Notes: generated by a model not told the origin, from the sequence alone. DNA of 64,000 bases from Woeseiaceae bacterium (GCA_013042375.1 JABDQH010000075.1:1-64000); one strand, 5' to 3'; shown: positions 16,105-25,760, counted from the first letter of the stretch. Made by a program: numbers and translations.

Positions 16105-17138
16105 GCGTAATGGGAATTGTCTCCACCGGCACCTGGTTTCCGGAGACTTTCGTTACCGCGGAAGAAATTGCGGAGCAGAGCGGCCTTCCCGAATGGGTGG
16201 TTCGCGAAAAGCTGGGTATCGAGCGCAAGTTCGTGGCGGACCCGAACGTGCATCCCAACGACATGGCGGTAAACGCGGCGCGCAAGGCTATCGACAATGC
16301 CGGCATCGATCCGATGGAGATCGACGTCGTCTTGTGCACCACGGAAGAATGGCGTGAGCACCTGTTGTGGACCACGGCCATCGATCTCGCCTACCGGGTC
16401 GGGGCCAAACGGGCCTGGGGAATTGACGTGCACGCGCGTTGCGTGACCACGATCGCCGCATTGAAGATGGCGCACGGCCTGTTGTCCGAGGATCCCTCGA
16501 TCAACACGGTGCTGATCGGCGGCGGTTACGCGATTTCCCATTTTATCGATTTCAGCGATCTGGACACCTCCTTCCTGTTCAATATCGGGGCCGGGGCCGG
16601 GGCGATGATCCTCAAACGCGACTGGCCCGAAAACCAGGTTCTGGGCAATCACCTCATCAGCGACGGTTCGATGAGCCGTCACGTGATCGTACCGAGCAGC
16701 GGCACCGTGCAGCATCCTACCGACCAGGCCGTGGCCGATGGCGGCTTCAAGTTTCGCCTGGTTGAGCCGGAGGCGATGAAGGCAAGGCTGGGTGAAGTCT
16801 CGATCCCGAACTGGCTGACCTGCGTGGATCGTGCGCTGGAAAAATCCGGGCACAAGAGCGACGGCACGCCCTATGCGCGCGCCGATATCGATTTTCTGAA
16901 CATGTCCCTGATCAAACCGTCCGGGCATCGTGAGATGCTGGACCAGCTGGGCCTCACCGAGGAGCACAGCGTCTACATCTCGGACATTGGCCATATCGGC
17001 GAGCAGGACGGGATCATCAACATCGAGGTCGGCCTCGAACAGGGCCGCCTGAAACCGGGCGACACCATGGTCATGCTCGGCGCCGGTATCGGCTATGTCT
17101 GGGGCGGCGCCGTCGTGCAGTGGGGACCGCCGAAATGA
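16101..17138 (+). CDS. KAS III-like thiolase-fold enzyme with altered catalytic triad
   Basis: A 345-residue protein of the 3-oxoacyl-ACP synthase III/OleA fold. The nucleophile Cys114 lies in GIDVHARCVTTIAALKMA, at the KAS III position. FNIGAGAGAMILKRD and the C-terminal MLGAGIGYVWGGAVVQW are family hallmarks. By hand alignment from the LGL element, the His of the HQAN motif is replaced by Ser269 (SLIK). The Asn of the GN(T) motif is replaced by His298 (DIGHIGEQDG), and His276 lies nearby. It is therefore not a housekeeping FabH and may use another acyl acceptor or do a different condensation or transfer. It overlaps tetR and the AMP-ligase gene by ATGA, with AGGAAAGAAG before ATG 16101. Confidence 0.8.
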   Translation: MSVMGIVSTGTWFPETFVTAEEIAEQSGLPEWVVREKLGIERKFVADPNVHPNDMAVNAARKAIDNAGIDPMEIDVVLCTTEEWREHLLWTTAIDLAYRVGAKRAWGIDVHARCVTTIAALKMAHGLLSEDPSINTVLIGGGYAISHFIDFSDLDTSFLFNIGAGAGAMILKRDWPENQVLGNHLISDGSMSRHVIVPSSGTVQHPTDQAVADGGFKFRLVEPEAMKARLGEVSIPNWLTCVDRALEKSGHKSDGTPYARADIDFLNMSLIKPSGHREMLDQLGLTEEHSVYISDIGHIGEQDGIINIEVGLEQGRLKPGDTMVMLGAGIGYVWGGAVVQWGPPK

Positions 17139-18664
17139 AACAGCTGTCACACTACGTTACCGACTGGCTCGACAAGCGCGCCAGGCTCACACCGGAGCGG
17201 GTCGCGCTTATCGACTACGCCAGCGGCGCGGAGACCACTTTCGCCGCGTGGAACGAGCGGGTCAACCGGACGGCGAACTACCTCAGGACCCTGGGTGTAG
17301 GGAAAGGGGACCTGGTCGCGGTTTACGCAATGAACCGTCTCGAGTACCTCGACCTGTTCTGGGCGGCGCCGAAGATCGGCGCGATCCTGCAGAACCTGAA
17401 CTGGCGCCTGACCGTGCACGAGCTGCAGGGCATCGTGGAAAGCGGCGCCCCGAAGGTGCTGATCTACAGCGAAGACTGGCGCGCCCAGGTAGAGGAACTG
17501 AAAGGCTCGTTCACCACGGTCGAGCATGTCGTGGCGATGACGAACCCCGGTCCCGGCGAACTCGATATCGCCGAACGTGAAGCCATGGCAACTGAGCTGA
17601 CGGATATTCCGCAACTGGAACTGGACCATCCGTGGGGCGTGTATTACACCGGGGGCACGACGGGACTGCCCAAGGGCGCGGTCGTGACGCACGGCAACGT
17701 GACTTGGAACAGCGTCAACACGATAACCTCCTGGGGCATCCACGGCCGGCACAAGGCTGCACTGCAGCTTCCCTTCTTCCACATCGGCGGGCCGATGATC
17801 TTCATGGTGCCCCTGGTCCATGCCGGCGGCACGACTATCCTGTGCTCCGGCTTCGATCCGGACGAGACCTTCGACCTGGTCGAAAACTCGGGTATCACGC
17901 ACTACGTCGCGGTACCGACGATGTTCCAGATGCTGCAGGAACACGCGCGCTGGGACGAGGCTGACTTTTCGAAGCTGGAACTGGTGATCAGCGGCGGGGC
18001 GCCCTGCCCACTTCCGGTCATGCAGAAGTTCTGGGACCGCGGTGTCGACTTCAAGATGGGCTACGGCCTGACCGAGGCATCCGGCAACAATTTCTGGTTG
18101 CCGCCAGAGCTGGTGAAGGAAAAGATCGGCTCCGTTGGTTACCCGATTTTCCACATCGACATGAAGACCATCCGCGAAGACGGCACGGCCTGCGCCGATG
18201 GCGAGGAGGGCGAGCTGTTAATACGCGGTCCGCACATCATGGCCGGCTACTGGAAGAATCCGGAGGCGACGGCCGATACCATCCGCGACGGCTGGTTGCA
18301 CACCGGTGACGTAGCCGTGCGCGACGCCGACGGATGCTACTCCATACTCGGCCGCTCCAAGGAAATGTTCATCAGCGGCGGCGAAAACGTCTATCCCGCC
18401 GAGATCGAATCCGTGCTGACGGCACACCCGAGTGTCCTGGAAGCCGCCGTGGTCGGCGTGCCCCACGAAACCTGGGGCGAGGTGGGACGCGCTTTCCTGG
18501 TGGTCGACAAAGCTTACGACGAAGCGGATCTGAAGGCCTTCCTCGACGAACGCCTGGCGCGTTACAAGCTGCCGCGCTCGATCGTGCTGCTCGATGAATT
18601 GCCGTTGACGGCGATCGGCAAGCTCGACAAGAAACTGCTCGAGCAATACGAGGACACGAAGTGA
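17135..18664 (+). CDS. AMP-dependent acyl-CoA synthetase/ligase
   Basis: A 509-residue ANL-superfamily enzyme. The P-loop is YYTGGTTGLPKG (residues 171-181), the adenine-binding motif GYGLTEASGNN, the hinge region WLHTGDVAVRDADGCYSILGRSKE in pieces, and the ISGGENVYPAEIE motif is intact. The catalytic Lys lies in LPLTAIGKLDKK near the C-terminus. It activates a carboxylate with ATP, normally to the CoA thioester; OleC-type relatives instead close beta-hydroxy acids to beta-lactones. Overlaps at both ends (ATGA with the thiolase-fold gene, GTGA with the hydrolase gene) indicate a coupled pathway. The substrate is unknown. Confidence 0.88.
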   Translation: MKQLSHYVTDWLDKRARLTPERVALIDYASGAETTFAAWNERVNRTANYLRTLGVGKGDLVAVYAMNRLEYLDLFWAAPKIGAILQNLNWRLTVHELQGIVESGAPKVLIYSEDWRAQVEELKGSFTTVEHVVAMTNPGPGELDIAEREAMATELTDIPQLELDHPWGVYYTGGTTGLPKGAVVTHGNVTWNSVNTITSWGIHGRHKAALQLPFFHIGGPMIFMVPLVHAGGTTILCSGFDPDETFDLVENSGITHYVAVPTMFQMLQEHARWDEADFSKLELVISGGAPCPLPVMQKFWDRGVDFKMGYGLTEASGNNFWLPPELVKEKIGSVGYPIFHIDMKTIREDGTACADGEEGELLIRGPHIMAGYWKNPEATADTIRDGWLHTGDVAVRDADGCYSILGRSKEMFISGGENVYPAEIESVLTAHPSVLEAAVVGVPHETWGEVGRAFLVVDKAYDEADLKAFLDERLARYKLPRSIVLLDELPLTAIGKLDKKLLEQYEDTK

Positions 18665-19728
18665 CCGTTCCGGTTCTCGAAGGAATCACCGCCCGTACCG
18701 TTGCGACGGAACGACTGACGACGAGAGTCCTGTTCGCCGGTCCTGAGGACGGCATCCCGGTGCTGCTGGTGCACGGCAATTTTTCCAGCGCCACCTGGTG
18801 GGAGGAGACGCTGGCGACCCTGCCGCCGCAATACATCGGCATTGCGGCCGACCAGCGCGGCTACGGTGGCGCGGATCGCGATGCGAAAATCGACGCCACG
18901 CGGGGGATGCAGGATTTCGTGGACGACGCGCTGGCGCTCATGGACCATCTCGGCCACGAACGGTTCCACCTGGTCGGCAATTCGCTGGGCGGACTGGTGG
19001 TCTGGTGGATGATGGCCGATGCCCCCGGGCGCCTGTTGTCGGCAACCCTCGCAGGGCCCGGAGCGCCTTTCGGTTTCGGCGGCACGAAGGATGCCGAAGG
19101 CACCCCGACCACGCCGGATTTCGCCGGTTCAGGCGGCGGCCTGATCAACCCGGACCTGATCCGGAGCCTGCTGGACGGCGACCGCGATAGCATCGGGGAT
19201 TTCAGCCCGCGCGGCATCATGCGCCGGCTCGTCTGGAGCGGCGGGCAGATACCGGAGCGCGAAGACGTATTGATCGATGCCATGTTCAGGGCGCACATCG
19301 GCGACCGCGAGCTTCCCGGCGACTTCGAACGCTCGCCGAACTGGCCCTACGTGCGGCCTGGCAAATGGGGCGCCACCAACGCGATGTCCCCCATGTACGT
19401 CGGCAACCTTGTGACACGGATTCTCGCGGGCGAACCGAAGGTCCACGCCTTGTGGGTCTACGGCGCCGATGACCTCGCCGTGTGCAACACCGCGGCATCG
19501 GATCCGGGTACCTGGGGCCCCACCGGTCGGCTGCCCGGTTTCCCGGGCTCCGAGGCCTATCCGCCACAGCCGATGATGGACCAGATCCGCAAGATGCTCA
19601 CCGACTATGCGGCGGCCGGCGGCTCCTATGAGGAGGTAGCCATACCCGACTGCGGCCACGTGCCGTTCATCACCCACATCGAGGCATTCGACGAGGCATT
19701 TCATGCCCACCTCGCGAGAACGAGCTGA
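18661..19728 (+). CDS. Alpha/beta hydrolase
   Basis: A 355-residue protein starting with GTG in the overlap GTGA. The oxyanion motif is LVHGNFSSATWW and the nucleophile elbow is GNSLGG. The acid is probably in the ADDLAV region, and the base His is in DCGHVPFITHIEAF. The length and extended cap (residues ~140-260) exceed a simple esterase. In the Ole pathway the hydrolase-fold partner OleB decarboxylates a beta-lactone with an Asp nucleophile. Here the nucleophile is Ser, so thioester or lactone hydrolysis is more likely. Confidence 0.85.
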   Translation: MTVPVLEGITARTVATERLTTRVLFAGPEDGIPVLLVHGNFSSATWWEETLATLPPQYIGIAADQRGYGGADRDAKIDATRGMQDFVDDALALMDHLGHERFHLVGNSLGGLVVWWMMADAPGRLLSATLAGPGAPFGFGGTKDAEGTPTTPDFAGSGGGLINPDLIRSLLDGDRDSIGDFSPRGIMRRLVWSGGQIPEREDVLIDAMFRAHIGDRELPGDFERSPNWPYVRPGKWGATNAMSPMYVGNLVTRILAGEPKVHALWVYGADDLAVCNTAASDPGTWGPTGRLPGFPGSEAYPPQPMMDQIRKMLTDYAAAGGSYEEVAIPDCGHVPFITHIEAFDEAFHAHLARTS

Positions 19729-19818
19729 GCGAAAAGCGGGTACGACCAGGGTGACCGTATCGCGCAAAGCAGGCCCCTACAGATGTGCGCGGAAAGCGCT
19801 ACAATAGCGACAGCGACC

Positions 19819-21417
19819 ATGGATCAGTTCGACTACATCATAGTCGGTGCAGGTTCGGCCGGTTGCGTATTGGCCAACCGGCTGAGCGAAGACCCGGCGG
19901 TCAGTGTCTGCCTCATCGAAGCAGGACCAGTGGATAGCCATCCGCTGATCCATGCACCGATCGGCTTCTCCTTACTGACCCAGCACAAGAAGATCAACTG
20001 GCGGTTCGAGACCGCCTTGCAGGAGCAACTGAACGGCCGACAAGGCTTCCAGCCCAGGGGCCGGGTTCTCGGCGGCTCCAGCTCGGTCAATGCCATGGTC
20101 TACATCAGGGGCGTGCCCGCGGACTACGACCGGTGGGAGGAGGCGGGCGCCACCGGCTGGTCGTATCGGGACGTCCTGCCGTACTTCAAGAAGTCGCAGG
20201 ACCAGGAGCGCGGCGCGGACGAGTTTCACGGCACGGGTGGCCCGCTTTCCGTCAGCGATTTGCGTTACAAAAATCCCCTGAGCCACATGTTCCTCGACGC
20301 GGCAGGGCAGCTCGGCTTGCCGGCAAATGACGATTTCAACGGCGCATCGCAGGAGGGCGTCGGTTTCTTCCAGGTGACACAGCGAGCTGGCCGGCGGTGT
20401 AGCGCTGCCGTTGCTTACCTGGCGCCCGCGCGCAAGCGAAGCAACCTGGCCGTGGTCACCGGGGCACACGTGGAAAAGATCGTCATCGACGCGAATCGCG
20501 CCGTCGGTGTGGAGTACCACGATGGCACTCGCAAGATCACGCTCGGGGCCAACCGGGAAGTGCTCTTGTCGGCCGGCGCGCTCCAGTCACCGCAACTCCT
20601 GATGCTCTCCGGCATCGGTCCCGCCGGGCATTTGAATGAACACGGCATCGAGGTTGTCCACGATGCGCCCGAGGTCGGGGACAACTTGCAGGACCACTTC
20701 GACTACACGGTGATTCGGCGAGTGAGATCATCGCACGCGATGGGATACACGTTGTCGAGGATGCTCCGTGTGATACCCGATTTCATTCGATACTTGCGGG
20801 GAGTCGGCCCGTTTACGTCAAACCTGGCCGAAGCCGGCGGGTTCCTGCGCACGTCGAGCGAGGAACCCGACCCGGACATCCAGTTGCATTTCGTCCCGGG
20901 CATCGTCGATGACCACGGCCGGAAGATGTACTTCACCGCAGGTATTTCCTGCCATGTATGCGTGCTGCGGCCCGAGAGCCGGGGAAGCCTGACGCTTGTC
21001 GATGCCAATCCCCGCTCGGCCCCGAATATCGATCCCCGCTTCCTGAGTGCGGCCGACGACCTGGAGCGCACCCTGCGGGGCGCAAGACTGGTCAACCGAA
21101 TCCTGGATGCGCCGGCATTCGAGCGGGTCATCGGGCGATCCCTGTACGTGAACGGCGATGCCGGGGACGAGGAACTGATCGAAGACATCCGTCGTCGAGG
21201 CGATACGATCTATCACCCTGTCGGGACCTGCCGCATGGGGTCGGATGCCACCGCCGTTGTCGACCCGTCCGCGCGGGTCTGCGGCGTTCAGGGCCTGCGC
21301 GTCGTCGATGCGTCCATCATGCCGACGCTGGTCTCCGGCAATACCAATGCTCCCACGATAGTGATCGCCGAGAAAATCGCGGATGCGATCAAGAGCGAGG
21401 CGCGCGCCTCAGGCTGA
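19819..21417 (+). CDS. GMC-family FAD-dependent oxidoreductase (choline/alcohol dehydrogenase-like)
   Basis: A 532-residue flavoprotein. The N-terminal FAD Rossmann motif is [23 protein letters not shown] signature 1 is [19 protein letters not shown], and signature 2 is [16 protein letters not shown]. The catalytic His lies in [10 protein letters not shown], and C-terminal [17 protein letters not shown] completes the family pattern. It oxidises an alcohol to an aldehyde or acid. I start at ATG 19819, the usual family N-terminus; ATG 19783 would add 12 residues, and neither has a clear ribosome site. It follows the hydrolase gene by 90 bp and is probably the last gene of the tetR operon. Its end overlaps the convergent DUF2505 gene by 9 bp. 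Confidence 0.9.
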   Translation: MDQFDYIIVGAGSAGCVLANRLSEDPAVSVCLIEAGPVDSHPLIHAPIGFSLLTQHKKINWRFETALQEQLNGRQGFQPRGRVLGGSSSVNAMVYIRGVPADYDRWEEAGATGWSYRDVLPYFKKSQDQERGADEFHGTGGPLSVSDLRYKNPLSHMFLDAAGQLGLPANDDFNGASQEGVGFFQVTQRAGRRCSAAVAYLAPARKRSNLAVVTGAHVEKIVIDANRAVGVEYHDGTRKITLGANREVLLSAGALQSPQLLMLSGIGPAGHLNEHGIEVVHDAPEVGDNLQDHFDYTVIRRVRSSHAMGYTLSRMLRVIPDFIRYLRGVGPFTSNLAEAGGFLRTSSEEPDPDIQLHFVPGIVDDHGRKMYFTAGISCHVCVLRPESRGSLTLVDANPRSAPNIDPRFLSAADDLERTLRGARLVNRILDAPAFERVIGRSLYVNGDAGDEELIEDIRRRGDTIYHPVGTCRMGSDATAVVDPSARVCGVQGLRVVDASIMPTLVSGNTNAPTIVIAEKIADAIKSEARASG

Positions 21418-21900
21418 ATCCAGGCGTTCGGTGAGGTACACGTACTCCTCGGCGATGAGGCGCTTGCAGTCTTTCCCGACGAACTCGGCCAGTGTCTTGC
21501 CGACGAGCGGAATACCGCAGTCAACCGTCATGCGCACGTGATTGACGCAGCCATTCTCGAGAGGCTCCAGCTCGAGCGTACCGCTTATCGTGACCGGGAC
21601 GTTGGCGATCTCGATTTCGAGCTCCGCGTCGTAACGGCCATCGTCCCCGCTCCGCCAGTCCTCCGACTGCGTCACGGTGTTCCAGGGCTGCAGGAACTTG
21701 CTGAGGATACCGGGCACGTCGGCCGGCAGTTCGCGCACGAACCTGACATCGGCCCCGTCATCGTAAATCTCGCATTCCTCTATGCGGATACTGCGGGCGC
21801 CGAGCGCTTCCTGTTTCGCCTCGATCTCGGCGGCATCCGTGAACAGCGCATACAAGGCCTCGAGGCTGTGCGCGTATTCGTGATCCCGGCGAATCTTCAT
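21409..21900 (-). CDS. DUF2505-type SRPBCC domain protein
   Basis: A 163-residue protein starting [22 protein letters not shown] and ending [16 protein letters not shown]. Alternating strands, a central [17 protein letters not shown]-like segment and the terminal long helix fit the START/SRPBCC-like DUF2505 family, whose members probably bind hydrophobic ligands. The ATG lies one base after the HMG-CoA reductase stop, so the two are translated from one message. The tail overlaps the GMC oxidoreductase stop on the other strand. A direct role beside the reductase, such as lipid binding, is inference. Confidence 0.7.
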   Translation of the reverse strand: MKIRRDHEYAHSLEALYALFTDAAEIEAKQEALGARSIRIEECEIYDDGADVRFVRELPADVPGILSKFLQPWNTVTQSEDWRSGDDGRYDAELEIEIANVPVTISGTLELEPLENGCVNHVRMTVDCGIPLVGKTLAEFVGKDCKRLIAEEYVYLTERLDSA

Positions 21901-21901
21901 G

Positions 21902-23074
21902 TCAGCGGTTGCGCCCCATCTGTTCGTGGCTGCTGACCCATTCGTGGGCGAGGATTGCGGATGACAGCGATACGTCGCCCGCCAGTACCACGGCGGCAAT
22001 AATCTCGGCGAACTTGTTCGCCTTGCCGGTGCCGTAGCAGTCCATCATCTCGAGGCATTCGCGCTGCGTCGGCAGACCCGTGCCTCCGCCGTAGGTCGCG
22101 CAGATCAACGCCGGCAGCGTGGTCGACCAGTACAGGTCGCCGTTGTCGAGCAGCTCGATGTAGTTCATGCCGGCATGGGACTCGGACACGTTGGCCGCAT
22201 CCTGGCCCGTGGCGATGAACATGGCGGCGATGCCGTTCGCGGAGTGGGCGCCGCCGTACGCGGCGCCGGACAGCTGCGTCCCGATGTCGGCGATCTGCCT
22301 GAAACGGTACAGCCATTCGGGTTCGATACGCAGCAGCTCTTTCGCCACGTCCCGCTTGAGGACGAACTCCGCGATCACGCGTTTGCCGCGCGTCTGGATC
22401 ATGTTCATCTGCGAGTGTTTCTTGTCCGTGTCGATGTTGCCGGACAGGATGTAGCGCGGTTTCGCCGGGTGGTTGGCGCGGATCCACTCGCAGGCGTACA
22501 GCGTCGCCTTGCCCGTCATGTTCTGGCCGGCAGCATCGCCGGTCGTGTAGCAAAAGCGCGTGTAGAGCATCTTGGCGGCCGCGTACTTCTCGATCTCGAT
22601 TAGCTCGGGCACGTCCACCGAGGCCCGGACGACGCCGCGCAGCGCGTCGATGTGCTCGTCGAGCCATTTGCCGAACTCGCGCGCCTCGAGCGCATTGTCG
22701 AACAGGAACACCGGCGCCCGCTGCATCGAGTGCTTGACGACCGTGCACCTTGCGCCGCCGCACTCGCTGATGACGCGCATGCCGCGGCTATAGCTTGCGA
22801 CCAGGGTTCCTTCGCTGGTCGCCAACGGGATATAGAAATCGCCCTTTGCGTGCTCACCAACCATCGTCAGCGGGCCGGCAAGTCCTATCGGCACCTGCGC
22901 CGTGCCCACAAAGTTCTCGATGTTCCCGTGGGTTGTCGCCGGATCGATCGTGTAGCTCGCGACCGAATCCAGCGAAGCGCCCGTCATCGTCTTGACGAAG
23001 TCGGCCCGTTGCGAGGCCATCTCGCGCGTGTGGTCGTTATCCCGGTCGCGGGGAATTCGGTCGGATTTTGCCAT
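21902..23074 (-). CDS. Hydroxymethylglutaryl-CoA reductase, class I-like
   Basis: A 390-residue soluble reductase without membrane segments. ENFVGTAQVPIGLAGPL and ATSEGTLVASYSRG (catalytic Glu88) are followed by TTGDAAGQNM, IDTDKKHSQMN (catalytic Lys of DKK, 218-219), GQDAANVSESHAG (Asp292) and a C-terminal SSHEQMGRNR (His383). All four catalytic residues are present, and the TDKK/GQD/SH pattern resembles class I (NADPH) more than the bacterial class II enzymes. It makes mevalonate from HMG-CoA. GGAGAA precedes ATG 23074. No other mevalonate-pathway gene is seen in the window. Confidence 0.88.
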   Translation of the reverse strand: MAKSDRIPRDRDNDHTREMASQRADFVKTMTGASLDSVASYTIDPATTHGNIENFVGTAQVPIGLAGPLTMVGEHAKGDFYIPLATSEGTLVASYSRGMRVISECGGARCTVVKHSMQRAPVFLFDNALEAREFGKWLDEHIDALRGVVRASVDVPELIEIEKYAAAKMLYTRFCYTTGDAAGQNMTGKATLYACEWIRANHPAKPRYILSGNIDTDKKHSQMNMIQTRGKRVIAEFVLKRDVAKELLRIEPEWLYRFRQIADIGTQLSGAAYGGAHSANGIAAMFIATGQDAANVSESHAGMNYIELLDNGDLYWSTTLPALICATYGGGTGLPTQRECLEMMDCYGTGKANKFAEIIAAVVLAGDVSLSSAILAHEWVSSHEQMGRNR

Positions 23075-23101
23075 GACGTTCTCCGATGGGTGATGTCCTG
23101 C

Positions 23102-24505
23102 CTATACTATATCCTCGAGTTCGGCCAGTGAGTCCTCGAGGTAGTCGACCAGGCGCTGGACGCGTGGGACCGTGTGCCGGCACGCGACGATGCCGAAGTC
23201 GAGATTGCCGTTGTAGCTGACAAACGTGATGTTCAGTGCGATGCCGTGGAAGACGGCGGACGCGGGATACGAACCGATCAACGGCGCGCCGTTCCAGTAG
23301 AGCTGCTCGCTGGGGCCCGGTACGTTCGAGATGACCATGCTGACCGGCGGGAACCAGTCCGCGACGCCTATCAAGCTGGCGACGAACAGCGGCGTCTGCA
23401 TCAGGGTCGCGTAGATGCCGGCCTCCCGTGACGTCAGCTCGCCGAGCATGTCTTTGCCGGCGCGCGTGGATTCCACGATGGTGTCGAGCCGATCGGCAGG
23501 ATCTTCGTGCCGAGTACCGAGGTCGGCGATGATATAGCTGATCGCCAGTGGCGAGTCGAAGTCGTGTTTCTCCCTGACCGATACGGGTACCAAAGCGCGC
23601 AAGGAATGCTCCGGAAGCTCGTCCAGTTCCTCGAGGTAACGTCGCAGCGCGCCGGAACACATTGCCAGGACGATATCGTTGATCGTCACGCCCGCCGCCG
23701 CGCTGACTTCGTGTATGCGATCGATGCTCCACGACTGGGCGACGAATCGCCGTGAGGCCGAGACTTCGGTATTCAGCATCGTGTGCGGAATATGCCGCCA
23801 GGGCACGGCCAGGCCGTTGCCGAGACCGAGCCACGTGGCCGCGTATTTCCTGAGCACCCCGAGGAAATGCGCGGAGGTGTCGAACTGGGCTCTGAAGAAA
23901 TTAGCCAATACCATGAGATCGGATTCACTGGGCTCGAAATCGGCCTCCCGGGCCTGTCCACGCCGTGCCTTGAATCTCTCGTGCACCTTGACCGACAGAG
24001 GCGACAGATCGGTGCTGGCATCGGGGTCTGTCGAACAGCTTGCTTCGGTCAGACGAACGCCGGCAACGCCGTCGATCGTCGCGTGATGCAGTTTCGTGTA
24101 GACGGCAAACTCGCGGTTCTGCAGACCCTCGATAAGATGGACTTCCCAGAGAGGGCGACTGCGATCAAGTAGCGTGGCATGCAGCCTTGATACGAGCGAA
24201 AACAGCTCGCGGTATCGTCCCGGTTTCGGCAGGGCCGAATGGCGAACGTGGTAGTCGAGATCGATGTCCGGGTCGGGTTCCCAGTAGAGCGGGCCGAAGC
24301 GACCCAGCATGCCGTGCTGCACGCGATGGCCAAAGGGCTTGCGAAGTTCCTCGCCTGTTCGATAGGTCTCATCGATCCGGGACATAAACTTGCGCTGGTG
24401 CACGCGCGCGGGAAACCGAAATAGATTCAGGCCGGCCACGTGCATCGGCGATTCGGGGCTTTCCAGGTACAGAAACCCCGAGTCCAAAAGACCAATTCTG
24501 TCCAC
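23102..24505 (-). CDS. Wax ester synthase / diacylglycerol acyltransferase (WS/DGAT)
   Basis: A 467-residue member of the bifunctional WS/DGAT family. The active-site motif HHATIDG (in TKLHHATIDGVAGVRL) is intact. The N-terminal MDRIGLLDSGFLYLESPESPMHVAG and the C-terminal MVISNVPGPSEQLYWNGA, with its NVPGP element, are family hallmarks. It esterifies fatty alcohol or diacylglycerol with acyl-CoA to form storage lipids. The start is GTG 24505, supported by the conserved N-terminus but without a clear ribosome site. It precedes the HMG-CoA reductase gene by 27 bp on the same strand, so the two may be co-transcribed. Confidence 0.9.
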   Translation of the reverse strand: MDRIGLLDSGFLYLESPESPMHVAGLNLFRFPARVHQRKFMSRIDETYRTGEELRKPFGHRVQHGMLGRFGPLYWEPDPDIDLDYHVRHSALPKPGRYRELFSLVSRLHATLLDRSRPLWEVHLIEGLQNREFAVYTKLHHATIDGVAGVRLTEASCSTDPDASTDLSPLSVKVHERFKARRGQAREADFEPSESDLMVLANFFRAQFDTSAHFLGVLRKYAATWLGLGNGLAVPWRHIPHTMLNTEVSASRRFVAQSWSIDRIHEVSAAAGVTINDIVLAMCSGALRRYLEELDELPEHSLRALVPVSVREKHDFDSPLAISYIIADLGTRHEDPADRLDTIVESTRAGKDMLGELTSREAGIYATLMQTPLFVASLIGVADWFPPVSMVISNVPGPSEQLYWNGAPLIGSYPASAVFHGIALNITFVSYNGNLDFGIVACRHTVPRVQRLVDYLEDSLAELEDIV

Positions 24506-24659
24506 ACTATGATAGTAGCGGATCGCGGCGACGAAAGAGCGGCTCGAGACATACGTAATTTCATCAGTACGGCCTCCGTATCAGTCCGGGGCGCTCAACG
24601 CGGCGCTGGTATATTCTCAGCAAGGGACGAAGTGGCATCGTCCGACAGGAGCCCGGGCC

Positions 24660-25760
24660 ATGAACAGCGTGAAGTCCATTCAGCATGTGTCCGATCTGGG
24701 CACGTACCGCTGCGTGTCGGGCAAGCGTCTTCAGAACGTAAGGATCGGTTTCGAGACGTACGGCACGCTGAATGCCGACAAGAGCAACGCCATCCTCGTG
24801 TGCCACTATTTCTCCGGCAACGCGCGCGCCGCCGGCCCGGCCGACGATGTCCACGAGCTCCCGGGCTGGTGGGACAAGCTCATTGGCCCCGGCAAGGCCC
24901 TGGACACGGACCGTTATTTCATCGTGAGCAGCAACACGTTGGCCAACCTCAACGCCTGCGACGGCTACTCGGTCACGACCGGCCCGGCCAGCGAGAACCC
25001 CGAGACCGGCGCAGCCTGGGGAATGGACTTCCCGCTCGTCACGGTCGAGGATTTCGTGCGCGTGCAGAAACGCCTGCTGGAGCATCTCGGAATCGAGCGC
25101 CTGGTTGCCGTGGCCGGCCCGTCCGGCGGCTCGGTACAGGCCATCCAGTGGTCGGTCGAGTACCCGGAAATGGTGCCACGCGTCATCGCGGTCATTTCGC
25201 CGGGACTGTACATTCATCCCTACGCAGCCGCCATGATGGAGCTGTGGACCCGGCCGATCATCGCCGACCCGGCCTGGAACAGGGGCGACTACTACACCGC
25301 CAACCCGCCCCGGGAGGGCCTCGCGCAGGCTCTGGCCCTGGTGAACCTCGCCTCGTTGTCTTACGAGGTGGTCGGCGAATTCGGCTACGGGCCCGCCGAA
25401 GAGGGAAAACATCCCGCCGAATCGCTACAGCACCAGTTCATCGCCGACGCCACGCTCGACGGAATCGCCCGCGCTCGCGCCGAGACCCTGGACGCCAACA
25501 GTTTTCTCTACATGGTCCACGCCTACAAGCTGTACGACGTGCGTCCCCGCCTGCACAAGTCACGCGCCAGGTACCTGTTCATCCCGTCCGCAACCGATAT
25601 GGTTTTTCCACCCCACCTTTCCGCCACGGCCGTCGATGACCTGCGGGCGGCCGGGCTCGACGCCGAACTGTCCATGCTGAACGTCAGCGGCGGCCACCTG
25701 GACGGACTGATGCAGATCGACCGGGCCGCAGCCGGGATCAGGCAGTTTCTCGACAGCTAG
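24660..25760 (+). CDS. Homoserine O-acetyltransferase (MetX)-family alpha/beta hydrolase
   Basis: A 366-residue alpha/beta-hydrolase-fold acyltransferase relative. RIGFETYGTLNADKSNAILVCHYFSG is the typical MetX opening. The nucleophile elbow is AGPSGGSVQAIQW (MetX normally has GGSMGGMQ), and the base is in VSGGHLDGLMQID. The altered elbow and the HYFSG in place of HALTG suggest an acyltransferase or hydrolase other than true MetX. A GGAG element precedes ATG 24660. It is divergent from WS/DGAT, and its stop abuts the convergent symporter stop with no spacer. Confidence 0.72.
   Translation: MNSVKSIQHVSDLGTYRCVSGKRLQNVRIGFETYGTLNADKSNAILVCHYFSGNARAAGPADDVHELPGWWDKLIGPGKALDTDRYFIVSSNTLANLNACDGYSVTTGPASENPETGAAWGMDFPLVTVEDFVRVQKRLLEHLGIERLVAVAGPSGGSVQAIQWSVEYPEMVPRVIAVISPGLYIHPYAAAMMELWTRPIIADPAWNRGDYYTANPPREGLAQALALVNLASLSYEVVGEFGYGPAEEGKHPAESLQHQFIADATLDGIARARAETLDANSFLYMVHAYKLYDVRPRLHKSRARYLFIPSATDMVFPPHLSATAVDDLRAAGLDAELSMLNVSGGHLDGLMQIDRAAAGIRQFLDS

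Noticed and set aside
16101-19728. A true OleABCD olefin pathway
   Set aside because: The hydrolase has a Ser elbow, not the OleB Asp, the thiolase triad is altered and OleD is missing, so only a resemblance is claimed.
24660-25760. Genuine methionine-biosynthesis metX
   Set aside because: The nucleophile elbow GPSGGS and the HYFSG segment deviate from MetX, and no met gene is nearby.
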